From Hysterangium stoloniferum (Eukaryota > Basidiomycota > Agaricomycetes > Hysterangiales > Hysterangiaceae), in NCBI GenBank assembly GCA_015178975.1, contig WHVD01000061.1, forward strand, positions 372,001 through 436,000: a stretch of DNA of 64,000 nucleotides. Direction: 5' to 3'. This document shows, piece by piece, positions 36,005 to 47,185 of the stretch (the first letter of the stretch is position 1; each line of letters opens with the position of its first letter). A model generated the notes under the pieces. The model saw only the letters and a program-made list of their open reading frames with translations. It did not search any database and had not been told where the DNA came from. Made by a program: the position numbers and the translations under genes.

Positions 36005-37524
36005 TGTAATGTATTAGGCTTATTTTAATATTATTTTCTGGAAAAAGGAGTCCAATGCTCTATCAAAGTGTGCAAATACTCAATTCACTACAAGGTAAAA
36101 TAATTTAAGTATTTGATATTAATCAGTGGCAGCCTAAATAGACTTAGAACCCCTGAAGTCAAGAGTTTACTTGAATATATGCACCCTACTTCGCAAAGAA
36201 GGTTTTGAGAGCTGCTTGTGCAAGCTTGTTCTTTTTCTGTGATAACAACTACTAAAATAAGAATAACAATTTACTGATTCCAAAGCTAGATTTAACTTCA
36301 ATGCTAGCTAGTTTATATATATTTTATACTATTTGTCAAACAGTAAAAATATTTATAAACGGGTCAAAAGATTAGATATAGAATAAAACACTATTTGGCT
36401 AATATATGCTTTATTTACACTAACCTACAGGGTCTACTGTGATACTAACTTATCAGGATCTTAATGTAGTCTTAGGATCTTGCAAGGATATTCTCAGTAT
36501 TTATTTATGTGAATATGCTTTACTGATTCACAATAAATGAGCAAGGGAACAGGGATTATTTGTAATGTAATAATCAGTCAAATTACTCAACAAGAGGTGA
36601 CTGAAGTTTTAGATTACAAATAACAAGAAATGTAACAAGGATTATTTGCAATGTAATGATCAGTCAAATTACTCAACAAGAGGTGACTGAAGTCTTAAAC
36701 TACAAATAACAATATATATAACAAGCAGTCAAATTACTCAACAAGAGGTGACTGTAGTACAAAGGATTAATGCCAAATTACTCAACAAGAGGTGGCAGGG
36801 AATCCTGATTGGTAGAATTACTGTCAAATTACTCAACAAGAGGTGACAGGGAATCCTAGGTGCCAGATGCTCAACTAAGAGGTGGCAATAAACTGCTAGC
36901 TGCAGTGACACACTGATGTGTTGATAAATTGGTTGATAAGATTGGTTGTATTTCATGGCTGGAGCAGAGCTCCTTATATACACTGAGATGTGAGACATTT
37001 AGAGACATATTGAACTTTATTTCTATCCTATTTTAGCTATTTTACTTGGAATGTTTTAGACATTTCTGCCATTCTCTACTGTAGCATATATGATGACATA
37101 ATGTATGACATAATATTCCCAGATGACATAACATATGACTTAATATTCTCAAATGACATAATGTATGACATAATATTCCTGCGCTAGTGCGCGTGTGACA
37201 CACGCGCGCTCTTGTGACTGTTGCGCACCCTTGTGACTGTTGCGCGTTGTGACGACGGTCACTCGTTGTGACGACTATTGTGTAATAAGCGCCAGGTGGC
37301 CGGTTTGAAGATATATAGTTAAAAAAGAATAAAAGTAGAAATTTCGTAGTGTACTCAGTTTTTTAGATAAAAATACAAAATAATTTGCATAATTTCGAGA
37401 TAATTCAAAGGAATACTGTACAATTTTACCATAGCGATATAAGTACATTTTTAGAGCCTTTATTAAGAATTTCGTTTTCGGGAAATTGCGAAAAATAGGA
37501 AAAACCTTTAAAAATACATGACAC
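36005..37524 (+). mobile_element. Solo LTR-E copy 2, 1520 bp
   Basis: Runs from TGTAATGTATTAGG to AATACATGACA with TSD CCAAC at 36000-36004 and 37525-37529. It sits in the Tc1 transposase, whose reading continues on both sides. Near 36580-36870 it has an array of spaced CTCAACAAGAGGTG motifs, a TATA box near 36975, and a minisatellite reduced to one to two units (37245-37275). It is the most decayed LTR-E copy. Confidence 0.95.
36575..36890 (+). repeat. Spaced CTCAACAAGAGGTG array upstream of the LTR-E TATA box
   Basis: The motif ACTCAACAAGAGGTGAC recurs about six times at spacings of roughly 45-95 bp, ending with a CTCAACTAAGAGGTGGC. The same array occurs at 63037-63270 and, reversed, at 50240-50480. 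Its position in the U3 part suggests transcription-factor sites. That function is inferred. Confidence 0.75.
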
Positions 37525-37689
37525 CAACATTCATTATGCACAGCACCTCATCAGCTCTGGGAAGGCTGACACTGCTGTTGATGTGGCCAAAGCTCTTAGG
37601 AGTGTCACCAACCAGTTCATCTGCACCCAAACTGTGTACAATAGTCTTAATATGGTTGGGAATGCCTCAATAACCCTTCTAATGTTTGG

Positions 37690-37866
37690 TACTTCAGATT
37701 TACATCCCTGATAACTCAGAGAATAAAAATGCAAAAATATCAAAGATATTTGTGAATATGCTCTATCATATCTATATTATGGAAATACAGTGCCATTACA
37801 TAAGCTCAAAATATGGAAATACTACAAATATTTATATATAGGAGACTTATTGAAAGGGATTTTTTG
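37690..37866 (+). repeat. Extra internal copy of the Tc1 TIR
   Basis: It reads ACTTCAGATTTACATCCC through ATATAGGAGACTTATTGAAAGGG, the same direction as the left TIR (35490-35660). It replaces the transposase segment that should carry the first catalytic Asp. Confidence 0.85.
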
Positions 37867-38734
37867 TGAGGTTTGGAGAAGGATTTGTGATGTTATGGGC
37901 TACATGCTGTGGGAAGACCTGGGTATTCTTTCAAGATAGATGAGAGGATGGATGGGGACCTTTATCTTAAGGTTATAGAGAAGGACCTTCAAGCCAGCTT
38001 CAGCTATTATTGTTAAGAACTGAAAACTGACTAAATGTCAGTGGCCGACAGGGACCGATCGGAAGGACTTGGCTTCAGCTTATGTGCTGCGCCCTCGCAA
38101 ATATCCGTAGGGTGTCCTTAAATTTCGGGTGGGTGAAGACTAATCCTAAAGAGCTCCTCTCGGTGAGATACCGATCGGAACCGAAGGATAAGTCGAGTGT
38201 CGGGCCAAGGGGGTCGGGGCCGGGAGTGGGTGAGCGCACGCAAAGGCGGATGGGGGATTCTTAGTATGAGACTGTTACAGACATATGAGGGTATTCTGAG
38301 TCAATATTCTGATTGTCTAGTAACTACAACTACAGTGGGTTCATATACAAGTAACAGGCGTCTAGAAAATACTAATGGGGAGAAGGGCGGAAAACGGTAT
38401 TAACAATAAGCTTGACTAGGAACGGGAGGTTTATGATTAGTTCGGAGGCCGATGATAACCGAGAGCGGGATTACGATAAAAGGAAATAGTTCAAGGACTA
38501 CAAATATAGATAGACATATATGAAACATAAGATTGAACGGATCAACATAATAAAAGGGGACATATCAAAGTTTGACCAGACAATACAAGTTATTTTGATG
38601 TGGGCGTAAACGGAGTTTGATCTTCGCGAAAACATACATCAGCTTCGGGGCCGATGGTTTCCGAGACGGTGACTTGAAACATTGATAGGTGGCGATAACC
38701 TCGGGACCGATAGGGTTGCAACACGGTCATAACA

Positions 38735-38751
38735 GTATCTCCCCTTTTTGG
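38735..38751 (-). promoter_or_regulatory. Polypurine tract of the gypsy element
   Basis: On the minus strand the bases AAAAAGGGGAGATAC lie directly before the 3' LTR. The RNase H-resistant purine run primes plus-strand DNA in this family. Confidence 0.8.
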
Positions 38752-38851
38752 CCGAAATCCCAAGGAGGCCGAAAATCTAGATCCCGTATGTAAAAACTTG
38801 TTGGGTACGGCTGGGTGTGTCAAAACATCATGTGACTCGGCAAAATTTTAC

Positions 38852-38865
38852 ATATAAAAATTCGA
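38852..38865 (+). promoter_or_regulatory. TATA box of the antisense Zn2Cys6 gene
   Basis: ATATAAAAATTCGA lies about 57 bp before the ATG at 38910. It is conserved with 6403-6416 in gypsy relic 2. Confidence 0.65.
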
Positions 38866-38909
38866 GGGGTCCTGGCGCTTGAAATTTTGCTTCTCTTCCC
38901 TTAACCACC

Positions 38910-39889
38910 ATGACCATAGGCTCGGGGTCAAAACCCTTCCCGGTTAGGTTAACAGTTGCTCCCATGTCGGTGCCGAGTGGTACGGCGAACGCGAAGGAGC
39001 GTCGGCGTATACTCGAGCAGAAGAAAAAGGCGCATGAAGAGGAGGTGCGGAAGGAGAAGGAGGAGTTGGCGGCCATCGAGGCCGAGGAGAAGAAACAGGC
39101 GGCAGAAGAGGCCACGCGCAAGCACTGGGAAGCAGTGCTTGCAAAGAACAAGCAGCAGGAGGCCGATCGGGCGCGGGAGGAGGCGGCGAAAAAGAAGTGG
39201 GAGGGAAAGGTAAGTCGGCTCTGGTATCTTTTGCGAACCTTACTGACAATATTTGTTAGCGCAAGGCTGCGACGCCTTCAGAGTCCGATGACGAAGAGGG
39301 AGAGTAGGACGAGGAGGATGCACCGGGGCCGTCGAGCCCCAAGGTGGGTTCGGTTTCCCTAAGTAAAAACTTTTTCTAAATAATTTTCCTATAGAAACAA
39401 AAGCAGGCCCCCAAGGTGGGGCCCGAAAATGACCCTAAGTGCAATCGGTGCACGAAACGGGGTTGGACCTGTCATCCCCGGGCCAATGGTCGGGGCCGCA
39501 CTTGTCAAGAGTGCGCCGATCAGAAGCTTGGGTGTGTTTTCCCGGGGGCCAATGGTTCGTTCCAGGAGCGACAGGCCGATGCTCTAGAAGAGCAAAACCG
39601 CCTTATGCAGACCTACTTCTCGGAGACGAGTCGGTTCCGATACGAGACGTTGCTACAACAAGGGCTCATAACTGAGCAATTGCGACTCTTGGGTGTCGGG
39701 CTGGAGAAACAGACCAGTGTTATCGAGTCTCTTGGTGGTCAACTTGAGCAGTATTTGGAAGTCTTGAGTTGCGATGGGCATGAGATTGGGGTGTCGGAGA
39801 AGGTCGGTGGTGCGGTATCGGTGGCTGTCGGTGCAGAGGAGGGTTCGGAGGCTGGGGAGGAGGGAGAAGTTGTAGAGGGAGAAACTTAG
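38910..39889 (+). pseudogene. Antisense spliced Zn(II)2Cys6 gene inside the gypsy element
   Basis: Three exons: 38910-39209, 39260-39343 and 39395-39889, with GTAAGT...TTAG and GTGGGT...ATAG introns. The ATG follows CCACC. Exon 1 codes a long charged coiled coil (ERRRILEQKKKAHEEE...). Exon 2 is acidic (SESDDEEGE) with one in-frame TAG at 39305-39307. Exon 3 has C-x2-C-x6-C-x10-C-x2-C-x6-C (CNRC...C, CQECADQKLGC), the exact spacing of fungal Zn2Cys6 DNA-binding clusters. A predicted helical region (RLMQTYFSETSRFRYE...) and an acidic tail follow. It is transcribed, if at all, opposite to gag-pol. The family function is gene regulation; the role here is unknown. The TAG makes this copy probably inactive unless read through or spliced out. 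Confidence 0.82.
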
Positions 39890-39925
39890 ATAGTAAAAAT
39901 ATATCGGTTTTTTTGCGTGATAGAC

Positions 39926-42900
39926 TTATAAAGAATTGAGAGGACCGGGTTTGTTCGGATAAGCTTGGTGAAACCCTAAAACGATTTCCGAGGCATTACC
40001 GAGCTCTGTAGCTAGGATCCATGAAGTTTCTTCATCTGTACCTTCATAGCCAGCCCATTTGACCAAATAAAGTAATTTGCATGAGTGTCGGCGATTGTCG
40101 ATTTTTGAGTCTAGAATCTCTGATATCTCGAATTCAGGTTCCCCATCAATAATCATGGGTGGAGGTGGTGGTTGTATGCGATCCGGTATATTGTTAGGAA
40201 CACAAGGTTCTAACATAGATACATGAAATACCGGGTGCACTGCACGCATGTTGTCGGGGAGCCGAAGCGACCATGAAAGCGTGCCGGCTTGTGCTATAAC
40301 TTCAAAAGGACCTAAATATTTTTCAGAGAGCTTCTTAGAGGGTCTAGTAGTTCGGAAAAACTCGGCTTTAACGAATACTCGGTCTCCGATCCTAAAGTCA
40401 GGAGGCGGAAGTCGGTTCTTATCCGCAGACCGTTGGTATCATTCTTGAGCCATTGCAATAGTTTTACGAAGTTCTTGATGTAGCTCGTCAAGGTTTATAA
40501 CAAAGTCTTGAGCATGGGCGGATGCGAGATCACGTTCCGGGTGGATTGCGATGTTGGGGTTGTAGCCTTTATTTGCGAAGAAAGGCGAGATGCCAGTAGT
40601 GGCATTCGGTGCATTGTTATATGCGAATTCGGCTAGCGGTAGTAATGATTTCCAATTGTCTTGTTGATAGTTGCAATAGACATGGATGTATTGTTCCAAG
40701 GTTTGATTCATGCGTTCGGTTTGGCCATTGCCTTCCGGGTGATAGCTGGAAGTGAAGTGTAGCTTCATGTCCAGTGCTTTCCCAAGTGACCTAAAGAAGT
40801 GAGAGACAAACTCGGATCCACAATTGGATGTGACATGTGACGGAACACCATGCTTGGAAAATACATGGGTGACGAATAATTCAGCTAACTGTACAGATGT
40901 TATCGTGTCATATGTTGGAATGAAAATACTTTGCTTTGTGAGCCGATCCACAACAACTAGGATTGCTGTGTGACCTTCGGATACCGGTAGGTGCTCGATG
41001 AAATCCATAGAAATCGAGTTCCAAGGTTTTTCCGGTATTGGTAATTGTTTGAGTAGGCCATATGGTTTGTGTCGCTGTGATTTAGAGCGTAAAAACGTAG
41101 TACAGGATTTACAATAGTGCTTAACAAAATCTCGGATGCCGGGCCATGTATATTCTCTTCTAATGAGTGAGAGGGTCTTATTGAGGCCGAAATGTCCCGA
41201 GATTGGGTGGTCGTGCTTATGTTGTAGGATTCGCAGCCAAAGGGTGTCGGAATCTGGTACATAAATGCGATTGTCAAATCTAATGAAACCTTGTGAGTCT
41301 AATGACCATCGGGGTTGATCGGGGTCGGATGGGTTATCGAGGTGTGCTTTGGTGACTGGGTCTAATGGAATTGCCGATAGAATGTCTTGATGTAATTTTT
41401 CGGTATCCATAAGGATAACACTTCGCAAGACTGGATGAATGAGGTAAGTGGCTCGGATAGACGCGGACAGTTGTTCTGATGAAAACATAGGCTTGAAATT
41501 ATGCGGATTAACTGTGGCGTAGTCGCTACTCCCCTCTTTAGGATAGACGTCCCATCGTCTAGTCATAGCGTCGGGTTTTCCACCAATGCGGCCGGGACGG
41601 AAGCGAATTACCATGTTAAAAGCAGAGAGGTATTCGGACCACCGAGCTTGTCGATGGGTGAGAAGTTTTGTGGTTGAAAAGTAAACTAAATTTTTGTGGT
41701 CTGTAATAACATCTACCGGGTGGGCCGAGCCTTCCAAATAAGGTCGCCATGTCTTGAAAGCTTCAAATATTGCGAGTAGTTCCTTATCGTGAACGTCATA
41801 GTTGAGTTCGGGCGCCGAAAATGTGCAAGACAGAAAAGCTACTGGGTGTACTTCACCATCGGTGTCCAGAATGGACAGTATCACAGCAAGCGCATAGTCC
41901 AAGGCATCAGTTTCCACGATGAGTTGAACGTCGGGCTTCCAGTGCGACAAAATAGGGGCAGATGTAAACGCACTTTTCAATTCCTGGAATGCCGATCGGC
42001 ATTCTTCAGAAATTCCACGGGGCGTCTTTACGAGTAAGATGAGTGAGCGGAACAGTAATTTTTGAGTAGTTGTGAATGAAACGACGATAAAAATTGGCGA
42101 AGCCTAAAAAGGATTGAATATCTTTAACCTTTTGGGGTTCCGGCCAATCTTGAATGACTTGAATTTTAGAGTCGTCCATGCGGAGACCGTCAGGTCCCAT
42201 CATAAACCCTAAATATTCAACTGTGTCGACATCAAAAGAACATTTTTTACCATTCGCAAAAAGACCATGTTTTCGGAGTCTTCAGAGAACTTCACGAACG
42301 TGTTCGTCATGAAGTGTAGGGTCTTCGGAGAATATGAGGATGTCGTCTAAGTACACAATGACAAAAACGTCAAGGAGGTCGGGAAAAAAGTCGTTGATAA
42401 AACGTTGAAAGACCGACGGAGCGTTGGTGAGGCCGAAAGGCATTACTAACCATTCAAAAGAGCCATAGTGAGTGTGAAAAGCCGTTTTCCATTCGTCGCC
42501 TTCTGCGATCTGAACCAAATGATAGGCATGCTTGAGATCTATCTTTGTATAGATTCGGGCCTTCCGAGGGGCATCGAGTAAATCGGAGATTAGTGATAAT
42601 GGGTACTTGTCTTTTCGAGTGATCGCATTTAGTCCTCGAAAGTCAACGCAAAGTTGAAGGGAACCGTCTTTTTTCCGAACGAATAGGACAGGGGCTCCAT
42701 AAGGAGACTTTGAGGGTCAGATAAAACCTATAGCCAAATGTTCGTCCAAGAAATCTCGGATAGCCGATAATTCGGACTGCGAGAGAGGATAAACTGGGCC
42801 TAGGGGCGGATGTGAACCATCTTCAATATCAATTTTCAAATCGTAAGGCCTGTGAGGGGCGAGTTGATCTGCTTTTTGTTTACTGAATACATCTGCAAAT

Positions 42901-43736
42901 TCATGGTATTTTTTGGGAACACCTTCTAAATCTGCGATCGGTTCGGCCACCGGGGATGCAAAGTGACCGGTGACTTCGTCAACTTTAAGATTGACTGTAA
43001 ATGCTCGGGAGCCGTCCAACTTGATGGCTCTCATAAAAGCTGCGGCATTTATTAGAGAGACAGGCGGTGGAGAGCTCAGATTTGCCACTAGGGCCGGAGG
43101 TGCTGTAGAGGCCATATTTGCTGAAACAGGCGGAAATGGACCAGTCGTATCGGGTGCCGACGGGGTTCGGAAATGGATACTGCCCAATACCCAATCAATC
43201 AACGGATTGTAGCGGGTGAGCCAGTTATGTCCTAGAACCACGGAGCAACTCGGGTCCAACTGTGTTACAAAAAACGTAACTGTCTGAAAGGTTCCACATG
43301 GGAACCGAAGTCGGAGTTCGCAGGCTTGCGAGATTATGGAGTTTGAGGTACCATCAAAGAGTCGGAGCGGAATCGGATCTATTGCATAGGTTTTCAACTG
43401 ATTTTTTCGGGAAAAACTTGTATCTATAAACCAATGGGTTGAACCTGAATCTATGAGAGCTCGAAAAGTGAGATTCCCGAGAGGTTTCAAAGTAAGGTTT
43501 ATGAACAAAGAATTAGGATCATACAAGGTGGATGCGTTAAGGTGACAATTTTCCAGTGTGCGAGGAGATTCAATGCAACTCTCCAAATGCACGGAATCCA
43601 GAAAGTTGCTTAATCTTTTTTCGACTCGGCAGCCGGCTTGGCCGGTTGTGAGGTCGTGGCCGTATTGGCCGATTGGGCTTTTGTGGCTTTTGGGCATGCA
43701 GCGACTCGGTGTCCGGGATCTGCGCACAACAAACAA
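39926..43736 (-). pseudogene. Gypsy pol: protease, RT, RNase H, integrase, chromodomain
   Basis: Protease: [52 protein letters not shown] with YLDD. RNase H: IVETDALDYALAV, TDHKNLVYF. Integrase: zinc domain with CKSC, SMDFIEHLP (first Asp), VTSNCGSEF, and HPEGNGQTER (Glu). The second catalytic Asp is Asn (VTSN where VTSD is usual). The chromodomain (40150-39950) has LYLVKWAGY and EETSWI, which in chromoviruses targets heterochromatin. In-frame TGA stops lie at 42717-42719, 42282-42284 and 40439-40441, with a frameshift near 42005. Translation starts by frameshift from gag. Confidence 0.95.
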
Positions 43737-44908
43737 AGGTTGTTGTCCATTCAGTGTTGCTTTTCCTGTGGTAGGAGCTTGCCATCGGAGCCGAGTTTGC
43801 CAGTTAAGTCGGGTTTGTCTTTGTCTTGAGACTTATTTGACTGTTTTCCCTTGCCTTTTTTGTTGTTAGCCCCTTTGTTTTCGGGCTTTTTATCAGAGTT
43901 CAAGTTGCCACTGTTGTTGGTGTTTTGATTACCAGACTTGTTGGTGTTCTTATTGTCCGATGATTTTTTGTCCGAGGGGTTTTCGCGACTAATTTCTGAA
44001 CGTCGTTCCCAGTATCGGGCGTCTGCATTTTGGGCTTTCAGGCGCATGAGAGGGAGGGTCTTTGGCTTGCTGGTCTCTCCTTTGGAAACTTCGTCTTTGA
44101 GGCGAGACGGAAGGCCGGAGTAAAACTGGTAACAGAGGGCCGAATCGCCCCAGTCGCAACACGTGGCGAGGTTGTTGAACTGGACGATGTAATCGGTGAT
44201 GCGCTGAGTGTCTTTCATTTTGAGATTAGAAAGCGCGGTTTCGGCATCGCCAGTTTGGTCGTAGGGACTGAAGTTGGTTTCGAGTTCCTCGACAAAAGCA
44301 TCCCAATCGTGAAGCCAATCGGGGTCTTCGGAGGTGAGGCCAGAGAATGCGGGTTCAAACCAGGCTGCTGCGGAATCCTTAAGGTATGAGAGTGCGAAGT
44401 TTACCTTTCGGTCATCCATTGCAAATGCAGCCGGGTGGTCCCGAAAGTTGAATCGACATTGCATAAGAAATGTCGGCAATTTCTTTGGGTTTGAGCCAGT
44501 GAATGGCTCGGGTTTGTTGACTCAGGTTTGCCCAGGTTCCTTTTCCTTGATATTGCTTTTAAGGAATTCGTTAAGGGATCCTAGAGTACCTGAAAACAAT
44601 TCCCATGTCTCTTCAGGGTCGAGAGCCGGTTTCTTTTTTGCGGACTTCTTGGAGCCACTAGCCTGAGGTTGGTCGCCATCCTTGGGTTCATATTCCGAAA
44701 CTGGTTGATTGTTAATCTCCTCAGTTGCTTCGGGATCGGTTGCTTCAGTTACTTCTTCAGCATCGCCGGTAATCTCCACAAAGCGAGATTCTTTGGAGGT
44801 TTCTGGTAGTGGGGTTCTCTGAGTAGCTCGGGCTGTATACAGGAAAGGAGACTTGGGAGTGGAAGATTCTGCTTCACCGCTTGGCTTGGCATTTCTTCTT
44901 GGAGGCAT
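43610..44908 (-). pseudogene. Gypsy gag with two in-frame TGA codons
   Basis: Starts MPPRRNAKPSGEAES at 44908, only 38 nt after the 5' LTR. The capsid-like core reads LPTFLMQCRFNFRDHP, DSAAAWFEPAF, ETNFSPYDQ, and TALSNLKMKDTQRITDY. A basic linker follows, then one CCHC knuckle CLLCADPGHRVAAC. TGA stops at 44522-44524 and 43751-43753 break the frame; both sit where an Arg codon CGA would restore it. Gag ends with TAA at 43610-43612, just after a run of six A (43616-43621 on the minus strand). Confidence 0.93.
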
Positions 44909-44933
44909 AATTAAATGGAAAATGCGAGTGTGA

Positions 44934-44944
44934 AATCAGAATAT
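44934..44944 (-). promoter_or_regulatory. Putative self-priming primer-binding site
   Basis: ATATTCTGATT (minus strand) lies 2 nt after the 5' LTR. It is perfectly complementary to AATCAGAATAT in the LTR (45240-45250). No TGG that would pair with a tRNA CCA end is present at the LTR edge. Confidence 0.7.
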
Positions 44945-45239
44945 ACTGTTAAGAACTGAAAACTGACTAAATGTCGGTGGCCGACAGGGACCGATCGGAA
45001 GGACTTGGCTTCAGCTTATGTGCTGCGCCCTCGCAAATATCCGTAGGGTGTCCTTAAATTTCGGGCGGGCGAAGACTAATCCTAAAGAGCTCCTCTCAGC
45101 GAGATACCAATCGGAACCGAAGGATAAGTCGAGCGTCGGGCCAAGGGGGTCGGGGCCGGGAGTGGGCAAGCGCATGCAAAGGCGGATGGGGGATTCTTAG
45201 TATGAGACTGTTACAGACATATGAGGGTATTCTGAGTCG

Positions 45240-45283
45240 ATATTCTGATTGCCTAGTAACTACAACTACAGTGGGTTCATATA
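45240..45283 (-). promoter_or_regulatory. LTR-C core promoter and predicted RNA start
   Basis: On the minus strand TATATGAA (45283-45276) lies 33 nt before AATCAGAATAT (45250-45240). That places the RNA start at or near the sequence complementary to the primer-binding site. The block recurs in LTR-A and, more weakly, in B and D. Confidence 0.65.
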
Positions 45284-46224
45284 CAAGTAACAGGCATCTA
45301 GAAAATACTAATGGGGAGAAGGGCGGAAAACGGTATTAACAATAAGCTTGACTAGGAACAGGAGGTTTATGATTAGTTCGGAGGCCGATGATAACCGAGA
45401 GCGGGATTACGATAAAAGGAAATAGTTCAAGGACTACAAATATAGATAGACATATATGAAACATAAGATTGAATGGATCAACATAATAAAAGGGGACGTA
45501 TCAAAGTTTGACCAGACAATACAAGTTATTTTGACGTGGGCGTAAACGGAGTTTGATCTTCGTGAAAACATACGTCAGCTTCAGGGCCGATGGTTTCCAA
45601 GACGGTGACTTGAAACATTGATAGGTGGCGATAACCTTGGGACCGATAGGGTTGTGACACGGTCGTAACAATTATTGAAAATATGTGGGTGATGTCATCT
45701 TTCAGCAAGATCATGACCTTGAACATACCTGCAAGAAGGCCCAGACTTGGTTTCAAGATAATGATTTCAATGTTCTCCCATGGCCAGCACAGTCTCCAGA
45801 CCTCAACCCCATTGAACACTTGTGGGACTATGAAAAGAGGAGGCTAAGGGATACTGGTGTTGTGGGAGAGGGTGGAGGAGGAGTGGAACAAGATTGATGC
45901 AGAGGTGTGTCGGAATTTGATTGAGAGTATGCCTAGGAGGGTTGTAGCTGTGTTGAAGACAAAGGGTGGCTATACTAAGTACTAAATATAAGTAGTTTTG
46001 TGGGTCAGAGTGGTCAGCAAAAAAACCCTTCACATGAGTCTCTTGTATATAAATATTTGTAATATTTCCATATTTGGAGTTTATGTAATGGCATCATACT
46101 TCCATATTCTAAATATGATAGAGCATATTCACAAATATTTTTGATATTTTTGCATTTTTATTCTTTGAGTTATCAGGGATATAAGTCTGAAGGGTGAAAC
46201 ATGTGAAGGTTTTTTGAGTCACTG

Positions 46225-47185
46225 TACATTAGTTGAAACTTGAGCTGCTATCACAATCTGTACAGACTACATTTATGCTACTTTGCTCTTATTCAACTCC
46301 TTAGTACTTTCTCAATTGTTAGAACAGTCACCCCAAATCATGCTGTAAGGCTGATTCTTCTTACAGTTGTCTTAGCTATCTATTCGATACACAAGACAAC
46401 TAATTCTTCTAGTTGTATTGAACTTAGACAGTCAATACATACTTCAACCTATATTATACTTGATAGTCAATATATTGTCGTGTCATACCTAAACAGTCAA
46501 TTTTCTACATATATAGAACAGTTAGAACTTCCACAACTCTTCACAATGGGTGGATACATGACCAGCAACTCCTTCAGCAATAAGGCTCTCCCATTGCATG
46601 GAGAGCAGAGAAACAAGATTATCAAATCCAATAGTTTCCATTTGAATTCTGGCATGGCCATGATACAAAAGAGGATGGGATGGGAATGAAATAGAAGTTG
46701 ACACTTGTAGACATATGCTACTGTACAGTAAATGCCAACTGTGTTCTGGGCTTCAGCAAGGGCAGCAGCATAATCAAGGAATTGAAGCTTTCCCTGTTCA
46801 CAGAGGAAAAATGACCGCAGTGCAAGCATCTTGTAACTCTTTGGCATAAACCTCTCCTTAATCTTTGACTCAAATAAATCCCATGATGGCAACTTTAAAA
46901 AGTCCTTCCTTCCACTGCTCCAGCACATTGCCATTGTCAGCTCAAGTAACTGAGTACCAGTTAGATGTATTTGTGTGGTGATGTCAAGTGTAGGTGTCTT
47001 ATCAGTCTTGGTGGATGCATGAATGGCAAATCCATCCTCACACTAGCCAAATGACTTATGTTGGTTCTCACTTGTGACTAGTGGGAATCATAAGAGATTG
47101 AAGATGAGGCTAACTATTGTACATGCAGAGTATTTGTACTACTGAGGATATCTAGAACATTGCATAGTACAATACCATTGTATAG
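46225..47185 (-). pseudogene. Other retrotransposon gag fragment in a spacer
   Basis: The segment 46693-46934 (-) reads LPSWDLFESKIKERFMPKSYKMLALRS and FLDYAAALAEAQN. This is the core of a different fungal retrotransposon gag (W..F...L..RF.P). The rest of the spacer shows no gene. Confidence 0.5.

Larger units (their letters stand above)
38011..45670 (-). mobile_element. Ty3/gypsy chromovirus, complete 7.66 kb element
   Basis: Identical-length LTRs (724 bp, 38011-38734 and 44947-45670; LTR-C) differ at only a few positions. TSD ATTAT flanks it (38006-38010 and 45671-45675). Going 5' to 3' on the minus strand: LTR, a 38-nt leader, gag, pol with a C-terminal chromodomain, an antisense gene, a polypurine tract and LTR. 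It is the youngest large element in the window, but gag and pol carry premature stops. Confidence 0.97.
35819..45985 (+). pseudogene. Tc1 transposase in three pieces
   Basis: Piece 1 (35819-36004) is the first helix-turn-helix (SLASQNHILSLLDVSHSASH, GGHPSKLSPTN). Piece 2 (37530-about 37690) continues IHYAQHLISSGKADTAVDVAK. Piece 3 spans the gypsy insertion: FGEGFVMLWATC near 37870, DLYLKVIEKDLQASFSYY before 38010, then [20 protein letters not shown] and [18 protein letters not shown] after 45675. The part with the first catalytic Asp (WSDETK) is absent and an internal TIR copy sits in its place. The second Asp and the Glu motif remain. It cannot be functional. Confidence 0.9.
35450..46224 (+). 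mobile_element. Tc1/mariner transposon 2, split by a solo LTR and a gypsy element
   Basis: Starts CAGTGACTCAAAAAACCC and ends in its inverse, with TA at 35448-35449 and 46225-46226. TIRs of about 210 bp (35450-35660 and 46015-46224) are over 90% alike. Removing LTR-E (36005-37524) and the gypsy element (38011-45670) leaves about 1.6 kb. It also contains a third, internal TIR copy at 37690-37866. Confidence 0.93.

Noticed and set aside
46240..46689. 149-residue plus-strand ORF as a host gene
   Set aside because: It overlaps a gag fragment on the other strand, has low-complexity composition and resembles no family known to me.
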